Of a DNA stretch of 64,000 nt, positions 41,493 to 51,138 are shown one piece after another. The notes under the pieces are model-generated. The model searched no databases. It had not been told where the DNA came from and was given only the letters and a program-made list of their open reading frames with translations. A program made the translations under genes and the position numbers. The stretch is from JAMXLO01 sp963812505 (GTDB taxonomy: Bacteria > Pseudomonadota > Alphaproteobacteria > Acetobacterales > Acetobacteraceae), in the NCBI GenBank assembly GCA_963812505.1, contig CAWEVM010000008.1:496001-560000 (forward strand), in the 5' to 3' direction. Within the stretch, counting starts at the first letter, position 1. Every line of letters begins with the position of its first letter.

Positions 41493-42821
41493 TCAGGATG
41501 CTGCGCGGGCCCAACAGCGCAGACTGGATGCACCGCGCACCTCCGAGCACATCGCTGTCGCGGCGGCCAGGTCGACAAATCCAAAGGTGCGCAAGCACCA
41601 GTATGTTTCGCCGAGCGCATCCGCCTGCACGATCACGGGCTCATGCTCACCGAGCAGTTCAGGCAAACGCCTGACGAGGCGCCGCCACTCGAACCACGCG
41701 GCCTTGAAAGAGCGCAGCGACGCAAGCTGGACATAGGCGCCCATGTCCGGTGTTGGACCCGCTGATTCGGGCTTCGCGAGCGAGGCGTCCTCCGCAGGTC
41801 CGGTGACTGACGCAAGCGCCGGAATTGCCAACGCGCCGACCAGGGACTCGGGAACCGCATCTGATGTTGGCGCCAGGTTCGCGCGGGCAACGGCAAGTGG
41901 GGGCGCCGGGGCGACAGAGGAGGCAATCGCCGATGGCGCATCCCGCCGCGGCGGCGCAGGTGGGTGAGCCGCGACGGACAGACTGCCTGGGGGTCGTTCC
42001 TGCCTTGGCGTAACCGCCGCCAGCGTCTCGCGGTTCGCCAAAAGCGGGGGCGGCGCGATCTCGGCTGAGGCGACGTTGCCCGCCACCGGACGGACGGATC
42101 CGTTGCTCAGGATCCGATCCGCATCAGGCTGATCTCCCGCCAGTGACAGGGCAGCGGCCAGCTCCTTCGACCGATCCTGTAATGTGGCCGGCACGGCGGC
42201 GGCCTCGCGCAGAACCCCCACCGCTGCATCCTTGTCGCCGGTGAGCGCCAGGGAGAGACCGAGGTTCATTTTCACATCGGTGGCTTCCGGAGTAACCGCG
42301 AGCGCCTGCCGATAGGCGTTCTGCGCCTCGGCGTGGTGACCCTGCAGATCCCTGGCAATCCCGAGGTCGTTGAGAGCGGCACTGTCCTCGGGGAGTGCCG
42401 CCAGGGCCGCCAGGAAGGCTGTTTCGGCGGCAGCCGGGTCAGTCTGGACCAACGTCCGCCCGAGGCCCAATTGCGCCGAGGGAAGCTTCGGTTCGATGGC
42501 GACCGCTTGCCGGTATGCGGCGCGTGCCTCGTCTCGCTGGCCCAGCGCATAGAGCGCATCACCCTTGGTAACCAGCGCCCGCGTGTTGCGGGGTTCGCGC
42601 TCAAGCGTCAGGTCCGCGACACGCACGGCGACCTCGGGGGCGCCTGCCGAGAGGGCGGCGTCCGCCACCCGCAATGACGGCTGGTGGGAGAGGCCTACCT
42701 GCTGCGCACCGGTGCAGCCTGCAAGGGCGAGCGCCACGGTTGCGGTTGGCAGAAGGCCGAGCCGTTTGAGGCGGTCGAGCAGCCGCCATGACCGCGGATC
42801 CGCTCGCATGGTCAGCTCCAT
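41493..42821 (-). CDS. TPR lipoprotein with C-terminal SPOR domain
   Basis: A 442-residue protein: lipoprotein signal with 'ALALAGC', TadD-like tetratricopeptide repeats (about 60-230: 'GQRDEARAAYRQAVAIEP', 'GHHAEAQNAYRQALAVTP'), a long Ala/Pro linker and a C-terminal SPOR domain beginning 'GAYVQLASLRSFKAAWFEW'. SPOR domains bind denuded peptidoglycan. GAGGAG precedes ATG 42821. Together with the downstream lytic transglycosylase it looks like a peptidoglycan-docking module for the pilus, but that is inferred from context. Confidence 0.85.
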   Translation of the reverse strand: MELTMRADPRSWRLLDRLKRLGLLPTATVALALAGCTGAQQVGLSHQPSLRVADAALSAGAPEVAVRVADLTLEREPRNTRALVTKGDALYALGQRDEARAAYRQAVAIEPKLPSAQLGLGRTLVQTDPAAAETAFLAALAALPEDSAALNDLGIARDLQGHHAEAQNAYRQALAVTPEATDVKMNLGLSLALTGDKDAAVGVLREAAAVPATLQDRSKELAAALSLAGDQPDADRILSNGSVRPVAGNVASAEIAPPPLLANRETLAAVTPRQERPPGSLSVAAHPPAPPRRDAPSAIASSVAPAPPLAVARANLAPTSDAVPESLVGALAIPALASVTGPAEDASLAKPESAGPTPDMGAYVQLASLRSFKAAWFEWRRLVRRLPELLGEHEPVIVQADALGETYWCLRTFGFVDLAAATAMCSEVRGASSLRCWARAAS

Positions 42822-42983
42822 TTCCCACTCCTCGACAAGCCGGTGGTCAGCCGGCCGCACAATCAGCGGTATAATTGCGATTCGCAATCGGAATTTTTGT
42901 TGCGATCACGGCTCGAAAGGTCCATTGTGGATAGTCGTCAGCCAAGCCTGACACGGAGCCACAGCAGGCGAGACGGCGTGATC

Positions 42984-43652
42984 ATGGGGGTGCGGTCTGG
43001 CGATCTGTTCTACCGAGCGAACGGCCGCGCGCGGCGCCACAAGCGCGGATTCCTGCTGATTATCGGCGCTCTCGTGCTGATGACCCCTGGACCGGCGCGG
43101 GCGGAGACCTTTGAATTCGAAGGCCCGTATGCGGTGCGGGTGCTTCACCAGGGTTCGGAAATCGAGATAAGCGGGACCTTCTCCTGGGCGCTGCCGCAAC
43201 AGGTCGGCGTAGCACTGGCCGAGGCGCCGCAGGCGCGCCTCGTGCGGCTCGAAAGCCCTGGCGGCCATATAAAGGCGGCGCTCGAGGTGGCCGACATGAT
43301 CCATGCCCGCAACCTCGACACTTATGTTGGCCGGATGTGCGCTTCGGCGTGCACCATCGCCTTCCTGGCCGGCCATCAACGGTTCGCCACCGACACCGCG
43401 CGGCTTGGCTTCCATCAGGCGCATGGGCCGGGGCTGACGCCCGCGGACAGCAATCTGCTGCTTCGGCTGGCATACCATAACTATTCGCTCCCACCTGCCT
43501 TCATTGCGCATGTGCTGCGTACGCCACCGCAGGATTTGTGGGTTCCCGACCTCGCCGAACTGCGCCGCGCAGGCGTCGTGACCGATATCGCACCAACCGG
43601 AGCGGTCGCGGCGTCGGTGGCCTCGGGGCCGACGGACGTGCACGGCAACTGA
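42984..43652 (+). CDS. Secreted ClpP-like serine protease
   Basis: About 222 residues: an N-terminal hydrophobic signal or anchor ('FLLIIGALVLMTPGPARA') and a ClpP/crotonase-fold domain. 'LESPGGHIKAALEVADMI' carries the SPGG oxyanion segment, 'GRMCASACTIAFLAG' the likely nucleophile Ser and 'ARLGFHQ' the His. Unlike cytosolic ClpP it would act outside the cytoplasm and without an ATPase partner. The start is uncertain; ATG 42984 and GTG 42978 are the best options. It is divergent from the SPOR/transglycosylase unit. Confidence 0.78.
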   Translation: MGVRSGDLFYRANGRARRHKRGFLLIIGALVLMTPGPARAETFEFEGPYAVRVLHQGSEIEISGTFSWALPQQVGVALAEAPQARLVRLESPGGHIKAALEVADMIHARNLDTYVGRMCASACTIAFLAGHQRFATDTARLGFHQAHGPGLTPADSNLLLRLAYHNYSLPPAFIAHVLRTPPQDLWVPDLAELRRAGVVTDIAPTGAVAASVASGPTDVHGN

Positions 43653-43789
43653 GTCGGCTGCGGATCGCCGCCGGACCGCGGTCCCATGGGTGATCGCCAT
43701 TCAGGGCGGCCATCGGCCATTCGGACTAGGCAGAGCACCGCTATCCTCTGCCGTGTGGCCGAATTGTTAATTACGTAAAGGAAGTTGTA

Positions 43790-44578
43790 ATGTTTTGCCA
43801 ACCAACGGAGTTGGCTGCGATGATGATTTTGCGGGTCGGTGAAACCCACCCTCTTGTGCCGGGAAGCTTCGAGGAAACCATGCGGACCCATGGCATCCGC
43901 AGCGAATGCGTGGCCACGGGGCGCGAAGCGTTGGAGTTCCTCCGCCTTTACGACTATGACCTCGTGCTGATGGATTTGCGGCTGTCGGACGGCCAGGCAC
44001 ATCAGATTGTCCGCGCGATGCGGGCCGCCTCGCACAAGGTACCCGTCCTGGTCGTGTCGGACACCGCGGCGCCGCTCGAGGCGAAGGTGAAGGTGCTCGA
44101 CCAAGGCGCCGATGATTTTCTGGCAACGCCGTGCGACATCCGTGAGCTGATGGCTCGTATCCGCGCGGTCGTGCGACGCAGCCAGGGCCACACCAAGTCG
44201 GCTCTGACGCTTGGGCCGGTCGAGCTGTGGCTCGATCGACGTGAAGTCCTGGTGCACGGCACTTCGCTGCACCTATCGCGCCGGGAATACGCCATCCTCG
44301 AGCTGCTTTTCCTCAGGCAGGGCACCGTCCTGAACAAGGATGCATTCCTCAACCATCTCTATTGCGGCGGCGATGAGCCGGAGATGAAGACGATCGACGT
44401 CATCATCTGCCGTCTGCGCAAGAAGCTCGCCGTGGCGGGCGTGCCGAAGCTGATCGATACGGTTTGGGGTTGCGGCTATATCCTCCGCGATCCGTCGCCG
44501 GCTGGGGCTGTCGGGAATGACGAGCCGCGCGCAGCACCTGCCTGGCTGGATCGCGCGCAGACGACCATCGCTGCCTGA
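43790..44578 (+). CDS. CtrA-like response regulator with degenerate receiver
   Basis: A 262-residue OmpR-type regulator closely related to CtrA at 62374. The DNA-binding half is nearly the same ('EYAILELLFLRQGTVLNK', 'FLNHLYCGGDEPEMKTIDV'). In the receiver the phospho-acceptor Asp62 is kept ('LVLMDLRLSDG'), but CtrA's acidic pair (E-D-D) reads E18-T19-H20, and the invariant Lys of 'TKPFD' is Thr113 ('ATPCD'). Mg binding and switch function should be impaired, so it may act independently of phosphorylation or as a competitor of CtrA. AAGGAAG precedes ATG 43790; ATG 43823 aligns with the CtrA start. Confidence 0.88.
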   Translation: MFCQPTELAAMMILRVGETHPLVPGSFEETMRTHGIRSECVATGREALEFLRLYDYDLVLMDLRLSDGQAHQIVRAMRAASHKVPVLVVSDTAAPLEAKVKVLDQGADDFLATPCDIRELMARIRAVVRRSQGHTKSALTLGPVELWLDRREVLVHGTSLHLSRREYAILELLFLRQGTVLNKDAFLNHLYCGGDEPEMKTIDVIICRLRKKLAVAGVPKLIDTVWGCGYILRDPSPAGAVGNDEPRAAPAWLDRAQTTIAA

Positions 44579-44672
44579 GGACGGCGCCCCGCGCCATTGA
44601 CCGCTTGTAGCCCTGGGGCTTGAGCGTCCCGCGCTGTCGGGACAACTATGCTGCCTCACTTGAGGGAGTGCC

Positions 44673-45908
44673 ATGCGCATTCTGATCATGGGTGGCGGCG
44701 TGGTCGGCGTGACCACCGCCTATCAGTTGCTGAAGGACGGGCACGAGGTCGTGCTGCTGGAACGCCAGGAAGGCGTGGCGCGCGAGACAAGCTGGGGCAA
44801 TGCCGGCATGATCGCGCCGGGGCACTCGTTCGTCTGGTCCTCGCCCCGGGCGCCGTGGATTCTGCTGAAGTCGCTGTATCGCAAGGACCAGGCACTGCGG
44901 TTCCGCTTTTCGACCGATCCGCGGCTGTATTCATGGTCGCTCAAGTTCCTGGCGGAGTGCACGGCGGCGAAGGCGCGGCGCAACACGCTGCGCAAGCACC
45001 AGATCGCGATGTACTCGCAGCGCGTGCTGCATGAGGTGATCGCGGCCGAGCCGCTGGACTACGACCGCAATGCGCGCGGCGTGCTGTATTTTCATCGCGA
45101 TCAGGCGGCGCTGGAGGCGGGCGTCGCGCATATGCAGATCCTGGCCGATGATGGACAGGAGATCCGTGTGCTGGATCGCGCGCAGGTGCTGGAACTCGAG
45201 CCGGCGCTGCAAGGTGCTGCCGGGAAGATCGCGGGCGGGATCTACTGTCCGACCGACGAGACCGGGGATTCGCACAAGTTCACAAGGGGGCTGGCCGAAC
45301 GATGCGTGGCGATGGGTGCGGAAATCCACACCGATACGACGATCTCTGCGATCGATACGTCGGGGGATGCGGTGACGACCGTGCGCGCCAATGGCCAGTC
45401 GTTCAGGGCGGATGGCTATGTCATGGCGATGGGAAGCTACAGTCCGCAGCTTGCGCGCACGATCGGGATCGATCTGCCGATCTATCCGATCAAGGGCTAT
45501 TCGCTGACGATCCCGATTGGCAACCATCAGGCGCCGCCGACGATCGGCTCGGTTGACGAAACGAATCTGGTGGCGATCTCGCGCTTCGGCGACCGCGTGC
45601 GCGTTACCGCAACGGCGGAGTTTGCCGGCTACGACGCGAGCCATCGGCCGGAGGATTTCGCGTTCATGAAGTCGGTGACGCAGGAATTGTATCCAGACGG
45701 CGCGGACTATCATCGTGCCGAGATGTGGGCCGGTCTGCGGCCGATGACGCCGGACAACCTGCCGGTGCTCGGACGCAAGAGGCATCGCAATCTATGGTTC
45801 AACACCGGGCACGGACACATCGGCTGGACGATGTCGCACGGCACAGCGCGCATCACCGCCGACCTGATCGGCGGGCGCAGGCCAGCGCTTCCGATCGAGC
45901 AGGGTTGA
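44673..45908 (+). CDS. dadA: D-amino acid dehydrogenase
   Basis: A 411-residue FAD oxidoreductase of the DadA/DAO family. The dinucleotide motif 'MGGGVVGVTTAYQLLKDGH' opens the protein, 'SWGNAGMIAPGHSFVWSSP' and 'YPIKGYSLTIPI' are DadA signatures, and 'WAGLRPMTPDNLPVLG' with 'NTGHGHIGWTMSHGTA' close the fold. It oxidises D-amino acids to keto acids, feeding electrons to the respiratory chain. Followed after 13 bases by a racemase-family gene. Confidence 0.9.
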   Translation: MRILIMGGGVVGVTTAYQLLKDGHEVVLLERQEGVARETSWGNAGMIAPGHSFVWSSPRAPWILLKSLYRKDQALRFRFSTDPRLYSWSLKFLAECTAAKARRNTLRKHQIAMYSQRVLHEVIAAEPLDYDRNARGVLYFHRDQAALEAGVAHMQILADDGQEIRVLDRAQVLELEPALQGAAGKIAGGIYCPTDETGDSHKFTRGLAERCVAMGAEIHTDTTISAIDTSGDAVTTVRANGQSFRADGYVMAMGSYSPQLARTIGIDLPIYPIKGYSLTIPIGNHQAPPTIGSVDETNLVAISRFGDRVRVTATAEFAGYDASHRPEDFAFMKSVTQELYPDGADYHRAEMWAGLRPMTPDNLPVLGRKRHRNLWFNTGHGHIGWTMSHGTARITADLIGGRRPALPIEQG

Positions 45909-45921
45909 GAAGGAGCAGCGA

Positions 45922-46698
45922 ATGGACGCGGACACCGGCTTCACCGATCTCGGCGTTCTGCCCTGCACGCTCGATGCGGGCATTGCGGCGCGTGCGGCGA
46001 TCGGGCTGCTGGTGCTGGCGACCGATCAGACGATGGAGCACGAGTTCCTCCATTTGATCCGGCTGCCTGGTGTCGCGGTGTATGGCGCGCGGCTGTTCAA
46101 CGACGCCGACATCACGCCGGACACGTTGCGCGCGATCGGCGATCGTATTGCGCCGGCGACGGAACTGATCCTGCCGTCGCTGCACCTGGACGTGGTGGCG
46201 TTCGGCTGCACCTCGGCCACCATGACGCTCGGGGAGGCGGAAGTTTTTCGCCAGATTCGCCGCGCGCGGCCGGAGGTTGCCTGCACCACGCCGGTGACCG
46301 CGGCGTTTGCTGCATTCAAGGCACTGGGCGCGAGGCGGATCGGCGTGCTGACACCTTATTCGCCGGAAGTGAATGCCGTGGTGCGCGCGTATCTGGACGC
46401 GCACGGACCGCAGGTCGCGGCTTTCGCGACGTTCGACAAGCGCGACGATCGCGAGGCGGCACGGATCACAGTCGACTCGATCGCCGAGGGCATCGCCACC
46501 CTGGCGCGCGGCGCACGGCTGGATGCGGTGTTCGTGTCCTGCACCAGTCTGCGTCTGGCCGAGAACGTGGCCGCGATCGAGGCGGAGGTGGGCATCCCGG
46601 TCACCTCCAGCGATCACGCGCTGGCCTGGCACAGCCTCCGGCTCGCGGGGGTGGCCGACGCGGTGCGGGGCGCAGGACGATTATTCGAGTGCGGGTAA
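45922..46698 (+). CDS. Asp/Glu racemase superfamily protein (maleate isomerase-like)
   Basis: A 258-residue protein of the aspartate/glutamate racemase superfamily, close to maleate cis-trans isomerases and arylmalonate decarboxylases. Two cysteines, Cys96 in 'VAFGCTSATM' and Cys207 in 'VFVSCTSLRL', are placed as the two catalytic cysteines of the family. Its operon with dadA suggests a role in converting amino or dicarboxylic acids, possibly a racemase feeding DadA, but the substrate cannot be fixed. Confidence 0.8.
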   Translation: MDADTGFTDLGVLPCTLDAGIAARAAIGLLVLATDQTMEHEFLHLIRLPGVAVYGARLFNDADITPDTLRAIGDRIAPATELILPSLHLDVVAFGCTSATMTLGEAEVFRQIRRARPEVACTTPVTAAFAAFKALGARRIGVLTPYSPEVNAVVRAYLDAHGPQVAAFATFDKRDDREAARITVDSIAEGIATLARGARLDAVFVSCTSLRLAENVAAIEAEVGIPVTSSDHALAWHSLRLAGVADAVRGAGRLFECG

Positions 46699-46701
46699 GT
46701 C

Positions 46702-47589
46702 CTATCCTTTAACCCCACCCATCGTCAGGCCGGCCACCATGAAGCGGCGCAGCGCGAAGTAGATTGCGATTGGCGGCAGCGAGTAGACGATGGCGAGCGC
46801 CATCATGTAGTTCCACGGCGCTTCATCGCTGTCGAAGAACTGGTCGAGGGCGACCGCAACAGTCATGCTGCGCGTCGACGACAGCAGCAAAAACTGGTAG
46901 ATGTACTCGTTCCACGCCAACAGCAGCGCGTAGACCCCGACGCCGACCAACGCAGGGGCCATCAGAGGCAGATAGACGCGTAGATATATTTGTAGCGGCG
47001 AGGCACCGTCCACCTTGGCCAACTCATCCAACTCCATCGGAATCAGTTTGCCGTATTGGTGCAGGATGAGAATCGCATAAGGCGTGGCAAAGGCCACCAT
47101 CGCGGCGATGACGGACCAGAGGCTGTCCACCAGCCCGTACTGATGCATGACATGGACGAACGGGATCACCAGGAATGTCGTCGGCAGCACGTAGGTCAGC
47201 AGCGCGAAGTCGGTGACCAGCCAACTCCTGCGCAACCGCATGCGGCCCAGTGAGAAGCTCGCCAGTGACCCGAGCAGGACGGTCAGCAGCATCGTCATCA
47301 CGCCCATATAGATGCTGTTGCCGAAGCGCTGCCAGAAATGCTCCAGCAGCCAATAGTCCTCGGTCCACACCGAAGCGAAACTGGAGAAGTCGGGATCGGG
47401 AGGCCAGATACTGCCGGTGAATTCATCGGCATCGGAGTCAAGCGCAATCAGCACCATGTTGTAGACTGGCAACAGCGTCCAGATCAGCAGCCCGATGCCA
47501 AGCGTCACTCCCCCCAGCTTGGCCCACAACCGCCGGCGCCGGTAGCGCGGACGGTACGCCCGCGCGGGGACAGTCAGTGCGATGCTCAT
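46702..47589 (-). CDS. Sugar-type ABC permease (MalG-like), copy A
   Basis: A 295-residue inner-membrane permease with six segments and the EAA loop 'DELAKVDGASPLQIYLRVYLP'. It closely resembles the permease at 53118, including the same C-terminus 'AGLTMGGVKG'. Its ATG overlaps the stop of the partner permease as ATGA. No binding protein or ATPase gene accompanies this pair. Confidence 0.9.
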   Translation of the reverse strand: MSIALTVPARAYRPRYRRRRLWAKLGGVTLGIGLLIWTLLPVYNMVLIALDSDADEFTGSIWPPDPDFSSFASVWTEDYWLLEHFWQRFGNSIYMGVMTMLLTVLLGSLASFSLGRMRLRRSWLVTDFALLTYVLPTTFLVIPFVHVMHQYGLVDSLWSVIAAMVAFATPYAILILHQYGKLIPMELDELAKVDGASPLQIYLRVYLPLMAPALVGVGVYALLLAWNEYIYQFLLLSSTRSMTVAVALDQFFDSDEAPWNYMMALAIVYSLPPIAIYFALRRFMVAGLTMGGVKG

Positions 47590-48503
47590 AGCTGCACTCC
47601 CATCGCACGAACACGCCGCATCAGCAGGATCACCAATGGGATCATGAGCGGCAGTGCGGTCATCATCGCTGCCACGCCCAGGTTGGGATAACCGAAAGTG
47701 AATGCTTCGTTGAACCCATAGGTCGCCAACACATCCGTGAGCCTGCCTGGCGCGCCGCTGGTGACGAAGAACACTGTATTGAAGTCACCCAGCGTCCAGA
47801 CGGTGGCAAGCAGGGTAGAGATGAGATAGACGTTTCCCAGTAGCGGGAACGTCACGTAGATCAGGCGCCTATAGCCGCTCGCGCCATCGACGTCGGCTGC
47901 GTCATAGATGTCCTGCGGGATTGCCATCCTGGCGGCAACGAAGATCAGGGTCCAGAACGGCATCCACTTCCAGATATACGAGACGATGTTCGCCCCTCTG
48001 GCGATCCATTCGTTGACCAGGAACAATGGTCCGTCCTGTCCGGTGACCGCGCGGATCAGGCTGTCAAGCAAGCCCCATTGGGTAACCAACATCAAATGGA
48101 TCGACGTGAAGACGATCATCGAGGGCAACGCCCAGGGTATCAGGAAGATCGCCAGCAGCGAGCGCACCCACCAGCTCCGATTGATGAAGAAACCGGACAG
48201 CAGGAAGGCCAGAAACATCATGACGTTCACGCCGATGGCCACGAGCATCAGCGTATTGATCGCGGTCGTCAGATATAGAGGATCGGAGAACAGGATGCCG
48301 TACAGCGACAAATCGCTGCCCATCCATAGCCCGTAAATGACGGGATAGATGACAAAGGCCGCGAATACTAGCACGTAGGGAACAATGAATGCGATCGCCC
48401 AAGTGGTGTCCGAGCCCTGCAAACGGCCGTGCCAAGGTGGACGCCGTGACCGGCTGACCGCAACGGGACGCCCGATCGCGAGCGCTTGCTGTGTGCTGCT
48501 CAT
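47586..48503 (-). CDS. Sugar-type ABC permease (MalF-like), copy A
   Basis: A 305-residue permease: 'WAIAFIVPYVLVFAAFVIYPVIYGLW' in the first segment region, and the coupling loop 'YDAADVDGASGYRRLIYVTFP'. It resembles the permease at 54002 ('LAIGRPVAVSRSRRPPWHG' against 'LAVGRGLAATRPARRAWHG'), so the pair is duplicated. GGGGAGG precedes ATG 48503; a longer in-frame extension is rejected. Lies downstream of the TonB receptor gene. Confidence 0.9.
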   Translation of the reverse strand: MSSTQQALAIGRPVAVSRSRRPPWHGRLQGSDTTWAIAFIVPYVLVFAAFVIYPVIYGLWMGSDLSLYGILFSDPLYLTTAINTLMLVAIGVNVMMFLAFLLSGFFINRSWWVRSLLAIFLIPWALPSMIVFTSIHLMLVTQWGLLDSLIRAVTGQDGPLFLVNEWIARGANIVSYIWKWMPFWTLIFVAARMAIPQDIYDAADVDGASGYRRLIYVTFPLLGNVYLISTLLATVWTLGDFNTVFFVTSGAPGRLTDVLATYGFNEAFTFGYPNLGVAAMMTALPLMIPLVILLMRRVRAMGVQL

Positions 48504-48635
48504 GGTCGCCTCCCCGGCTTCACGCTGATCCGATTCGGAAGTGGCGTGGCGCCGATCTGCCTCCCAGGCTGGGTTCTCGGCACTGTAGAGCAAAGCACGG
48601 CTGGCGGAAACACGATCGCTGGAGTCGCCCCGCTA

Positions 48636-51008
48636 TCAAAAGGTGACGCGCACACCACCGAAGCCACCGATCGGCGCTGCGGGACTGAAGCTGCGCGGAT
48701 TGGTTGCACCGGGGGCCTGCGCGAGAAACACCGAACTGGTCGGCGAGAATGTGCCAAACGTATAGTAACGCGCGTCGGTGATATTCTCTGCCCAGGCGAA
48801 CAACTGGACATTCTTGGTCAGTTGATACGTCGTGGTGAGGTTCATCGTGAAGTAGCCTGGCAGCGGTGGCGTGAGATTGGCCTCATCGCCGAACAGGAAG
48901 GCGCTGCTGGCATAAATGGCCGAGGCACCGACAGTCCATTTGTCCGTCACCTTGTAGTAGGCACCGACCTTCAGTTGATTCGCCGGTATGCCAGGCAACC
49001 GGTTGCCGGGTCGAATGCTGAGATTGCCATTGGCATCCGCTGCGGGATTGTTGCCGGAGGCTTCGACGAAGCCGCTCTGGAAGGTAGCGCTGATGTATGT
49101 GTAGGCGACATAGGCAAGCCAGCGGTCCGTCTTCAACTGCGCACTGACATCGACACCCTGCCGGCGCGTCTGGCCGATGTTCGCGAAGAAGGCGCGTCCC
49201 TGTGTGACGCTGTTGATGAAGGCGATGTCGTTGTCGAGATTGGTATGGAACAGCGCGAGGTTGTAGCTGAGATTGGCCCCTTCGAACGGTGCAAAGGTGC
49301 CGCGGACACCCGCCTCGACGGTGTGTGAGACGACCTGCTGAAGGTTGGGGTCTCCGACGAAAAAGTTGGCGAGGCTGCACGAATTGGCTGGCCCGGCACA
49401 CGACAACTCGGCCGGCGTAGGTGCGCGGTTGGCCACCGCATAGCCGGCATACGCGGTGAGCCACGGGGCAAACTGATAGGTGATGCCGGCGGCCGGATTG
49501 AAGTGGTTGTAGCTGTGATTGCCGGTCAGATCGCCGCCGTTCTGATCGTTGAGGTCGATCAGCGCAGCGTTGAACCGGCCTGAAAGTGTCACTGCAAGTT
49601 GTGGCGTCAGGTTCAGCGTGTCAGCGATGTACAAGCCGTATGTCGCGTTGGAAATCGCGACGCGGACCGGCGAGTTGGTGCCCGGTTCATCGACGACCAC
49701 GCCCGGCCCAATGAACACGCGGTCAAGCGCAGTTATGCCACCGATGTACGAGACGGCGCTGAACATCGTCTGCGCCCCATCAAAACTGAGGCCCGCGACG
49801 AAGTGGTTCTTCAGTCCGAAGATGTCGTTGGTATTCGTCACCTGGGCAGAGGCGCCATAGGCGTTGGTGTTGGTGGTCTGGTTGTCCAGTTCTGAATACG
49901 GACCGCCATTCAGGAAGTCGGGAATGAAGGCTCCCCCCAGCGTGGTGCTGAAACCTCCGTCAAAGCACAGCAGCCCGGAGCCATCGTTGCAGGGCGTGTC
50001 GTTGGGTGCATTGCCGTTGGTGACCCGCTGCAGAAGATAGCGGTAGTACACCAGCGCCTGGACCGAGGTGGTGTCGGTAACGTCCACAGTGCCATTGAGA
50101 CTGACCGCGGCATACTGGTTGGTGATCTGATTCGGTGCGGTGAACTGCGCGCTTGGGTCTGCGGCCAGCAGCTCAATCGGGGACGTTCCGGGGCCATTGA
50201 GTACGGAATGCGCCGCCGTGACGTTGAGGTGCAGTTCGGCTCGGTCGCTGCGCCAGCCGACGTCACCGAAGAAATTCTGCAGGTCCGTCGATTGCAGATC
50301 ACGCCAGCCACCCTGGTGCAGCGCGGTACCCGCAACATAGGTTGATTCATTGCCGATCTGCTTGCCGTACTGGAACTCGCCTTCAACCTGACCGAAGGAG
50401 CCGCCTGAGACATCGGCCTCGAAGCCCTGCCAGGTGAAACCGTTCTTGAGCTGGACATTCACCGAGCCGCCAAGGGCGTTGAGGCCGAACACAGGGTTGG
50501 AGCCCTCGAGATTGATCTTGTCGATGGCGATGTCAGGGATGAGATCCCAGTCCACCGTGTCGCCAAACGGCTGATTGAATCGAACGCCGTTGACGTAGAC
50601 GGCAAGCCCTTGCGGCGTTCCCTGCAGTCCTGAGGCCGCGAAGCCATGATAGAAGAGTGTTGGTTGATATGGATTGCCCGAAGCGGAATCCAGGCTGACG
50701 CCGCTCACCTGTCGATCCAACGAATTCAGCAGTTGTGTTGGTCCCTGGCGCGTGAGGTCGCTGCTGTTGAGCACCTGGGTTTCCGCCGGGACCAAATTCC
50801 GATCGATGCCGGAGCCGATCAGTGGCGAGGCGCCGACAACTTCGACGGGTGGCAGTTCTGTGACGGGCGGTGGCGTCGGTTGCGCAGTCTGTGGCGAAGT
50901 GTCGGCGGGTGGCTGCGAGGTCTGCGCTGCAGCGGTGCCGGTGAGCAGCAGCAGGATTGGCGCGGTGAACCGGACGCGTCGCAAGCTGCGGACCTCCTTG
51001 AGCTGCAA
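48636..51008 (-). CDS. TonB-dependent receptor
   Basis: A 790-residue outer-membrane receptor. A signal peptide (to about residue 28) is followed by a TonB-box-like segment 'LPPVEVVGA', a plug domain ('QLLNSLDRQVSGVSLD', 'GLAVYVNGVRFNQPFGD') and a beta-barrel ending with the terminal aromatic 'GGVRVTF'. No N-terminal signalling extension is visible. Ligand unknown. It lies directly upstream of the copy-A sugar permeases on the same strand, hinting that the two act in sequence on one nutrient. Confidence 0.92.
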   Translation of the reverse strand: MQLKEVRSLRRVRFTAPILLLLTGTAAAQTSQPPADTSPQTAQPTPPPVTELPPVEVVGASPLIGSGIDRNLVPAETQVLNSSDLTRQGPTQLLNSLDRQVSGVSLDSASGNPYQPTLFYHGFAASGLQGTPQGLAVYVNGVRFNQPFGDTVDWDLIPDIAIDKINLEGSNPVFGLNALGGSVNVQLKNGFTWQGFEADVSGGSFGQVEGEFQYGKQIGNESTYVAGTALHQGGWRDLQSTDLQNFFGDVGWRSDRAELHLNVTAAHSVLNGPGTSPIELLAADPSAQFTAPNQITNQYAAVSLNGTVDVTDTTSVQALVYYRYLLQRVTNGNAPNDTPCNDGSGLLCFDGGFSTTLGGAFIPDFLNGGPYSELDNQTTNTNAYGASAQVTNTNDIFGLKNHFVAGLSFDGAQTMFSAVSYIGGITALDRVFIGPGVVVDEPGTNSPVRVAISNATYGLYIADTLNLTPQLAVTLSGRFNAALIDLNDQNGGDLTGNHSYNHFNPAAGITYQFAPWLTAYAGYAVANRAPTPAELSCAGPANSCSLANFFVGDPNLQQVVSHTVEAGVRGTFAPFEGANLSYNLALFHTNLDNDIAFINSVTQGRAFFANIGQTRRQGVDVSAQLKTDRWLAYVAYTYISATFQSGFVEASGNNPAADANGNLSIRPGNRLPGIPANQLKVGAYYKVTDKWTVGASAIYASSAFLFGDEANLTPPLPGYFTMNLTTTYQLTKNVQLFAWAENITDARYYTFGTFSPTSSVFLAQAPGATNPRSFSPAAPIGGFGGVRVTF

Positions 51009-51138
51009 TCTGGTTCCGATTAGGACGCCTGAGGCGCGCGCTGCCTATGGTGCAAGTTCCCGGATTTCGTCAGAATATTTCCCAAAATGACGACCCGGCG
51101 CGCCATGAGCGCAAAAAGGCGTGAGGAGGAGATCGAGC
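51009..51138. promoter_or_regulatory. Divergent control region, TonB receptor and kinase
   Basis: A 130-base spacer with a perfect inverted repeat CGCCT-g-AGGCG (51026-51036) and a more A/T-rich stretch around 51070-51090. The response regulator encoded downstream may bind here, which is inference. Confidence 0.35.
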
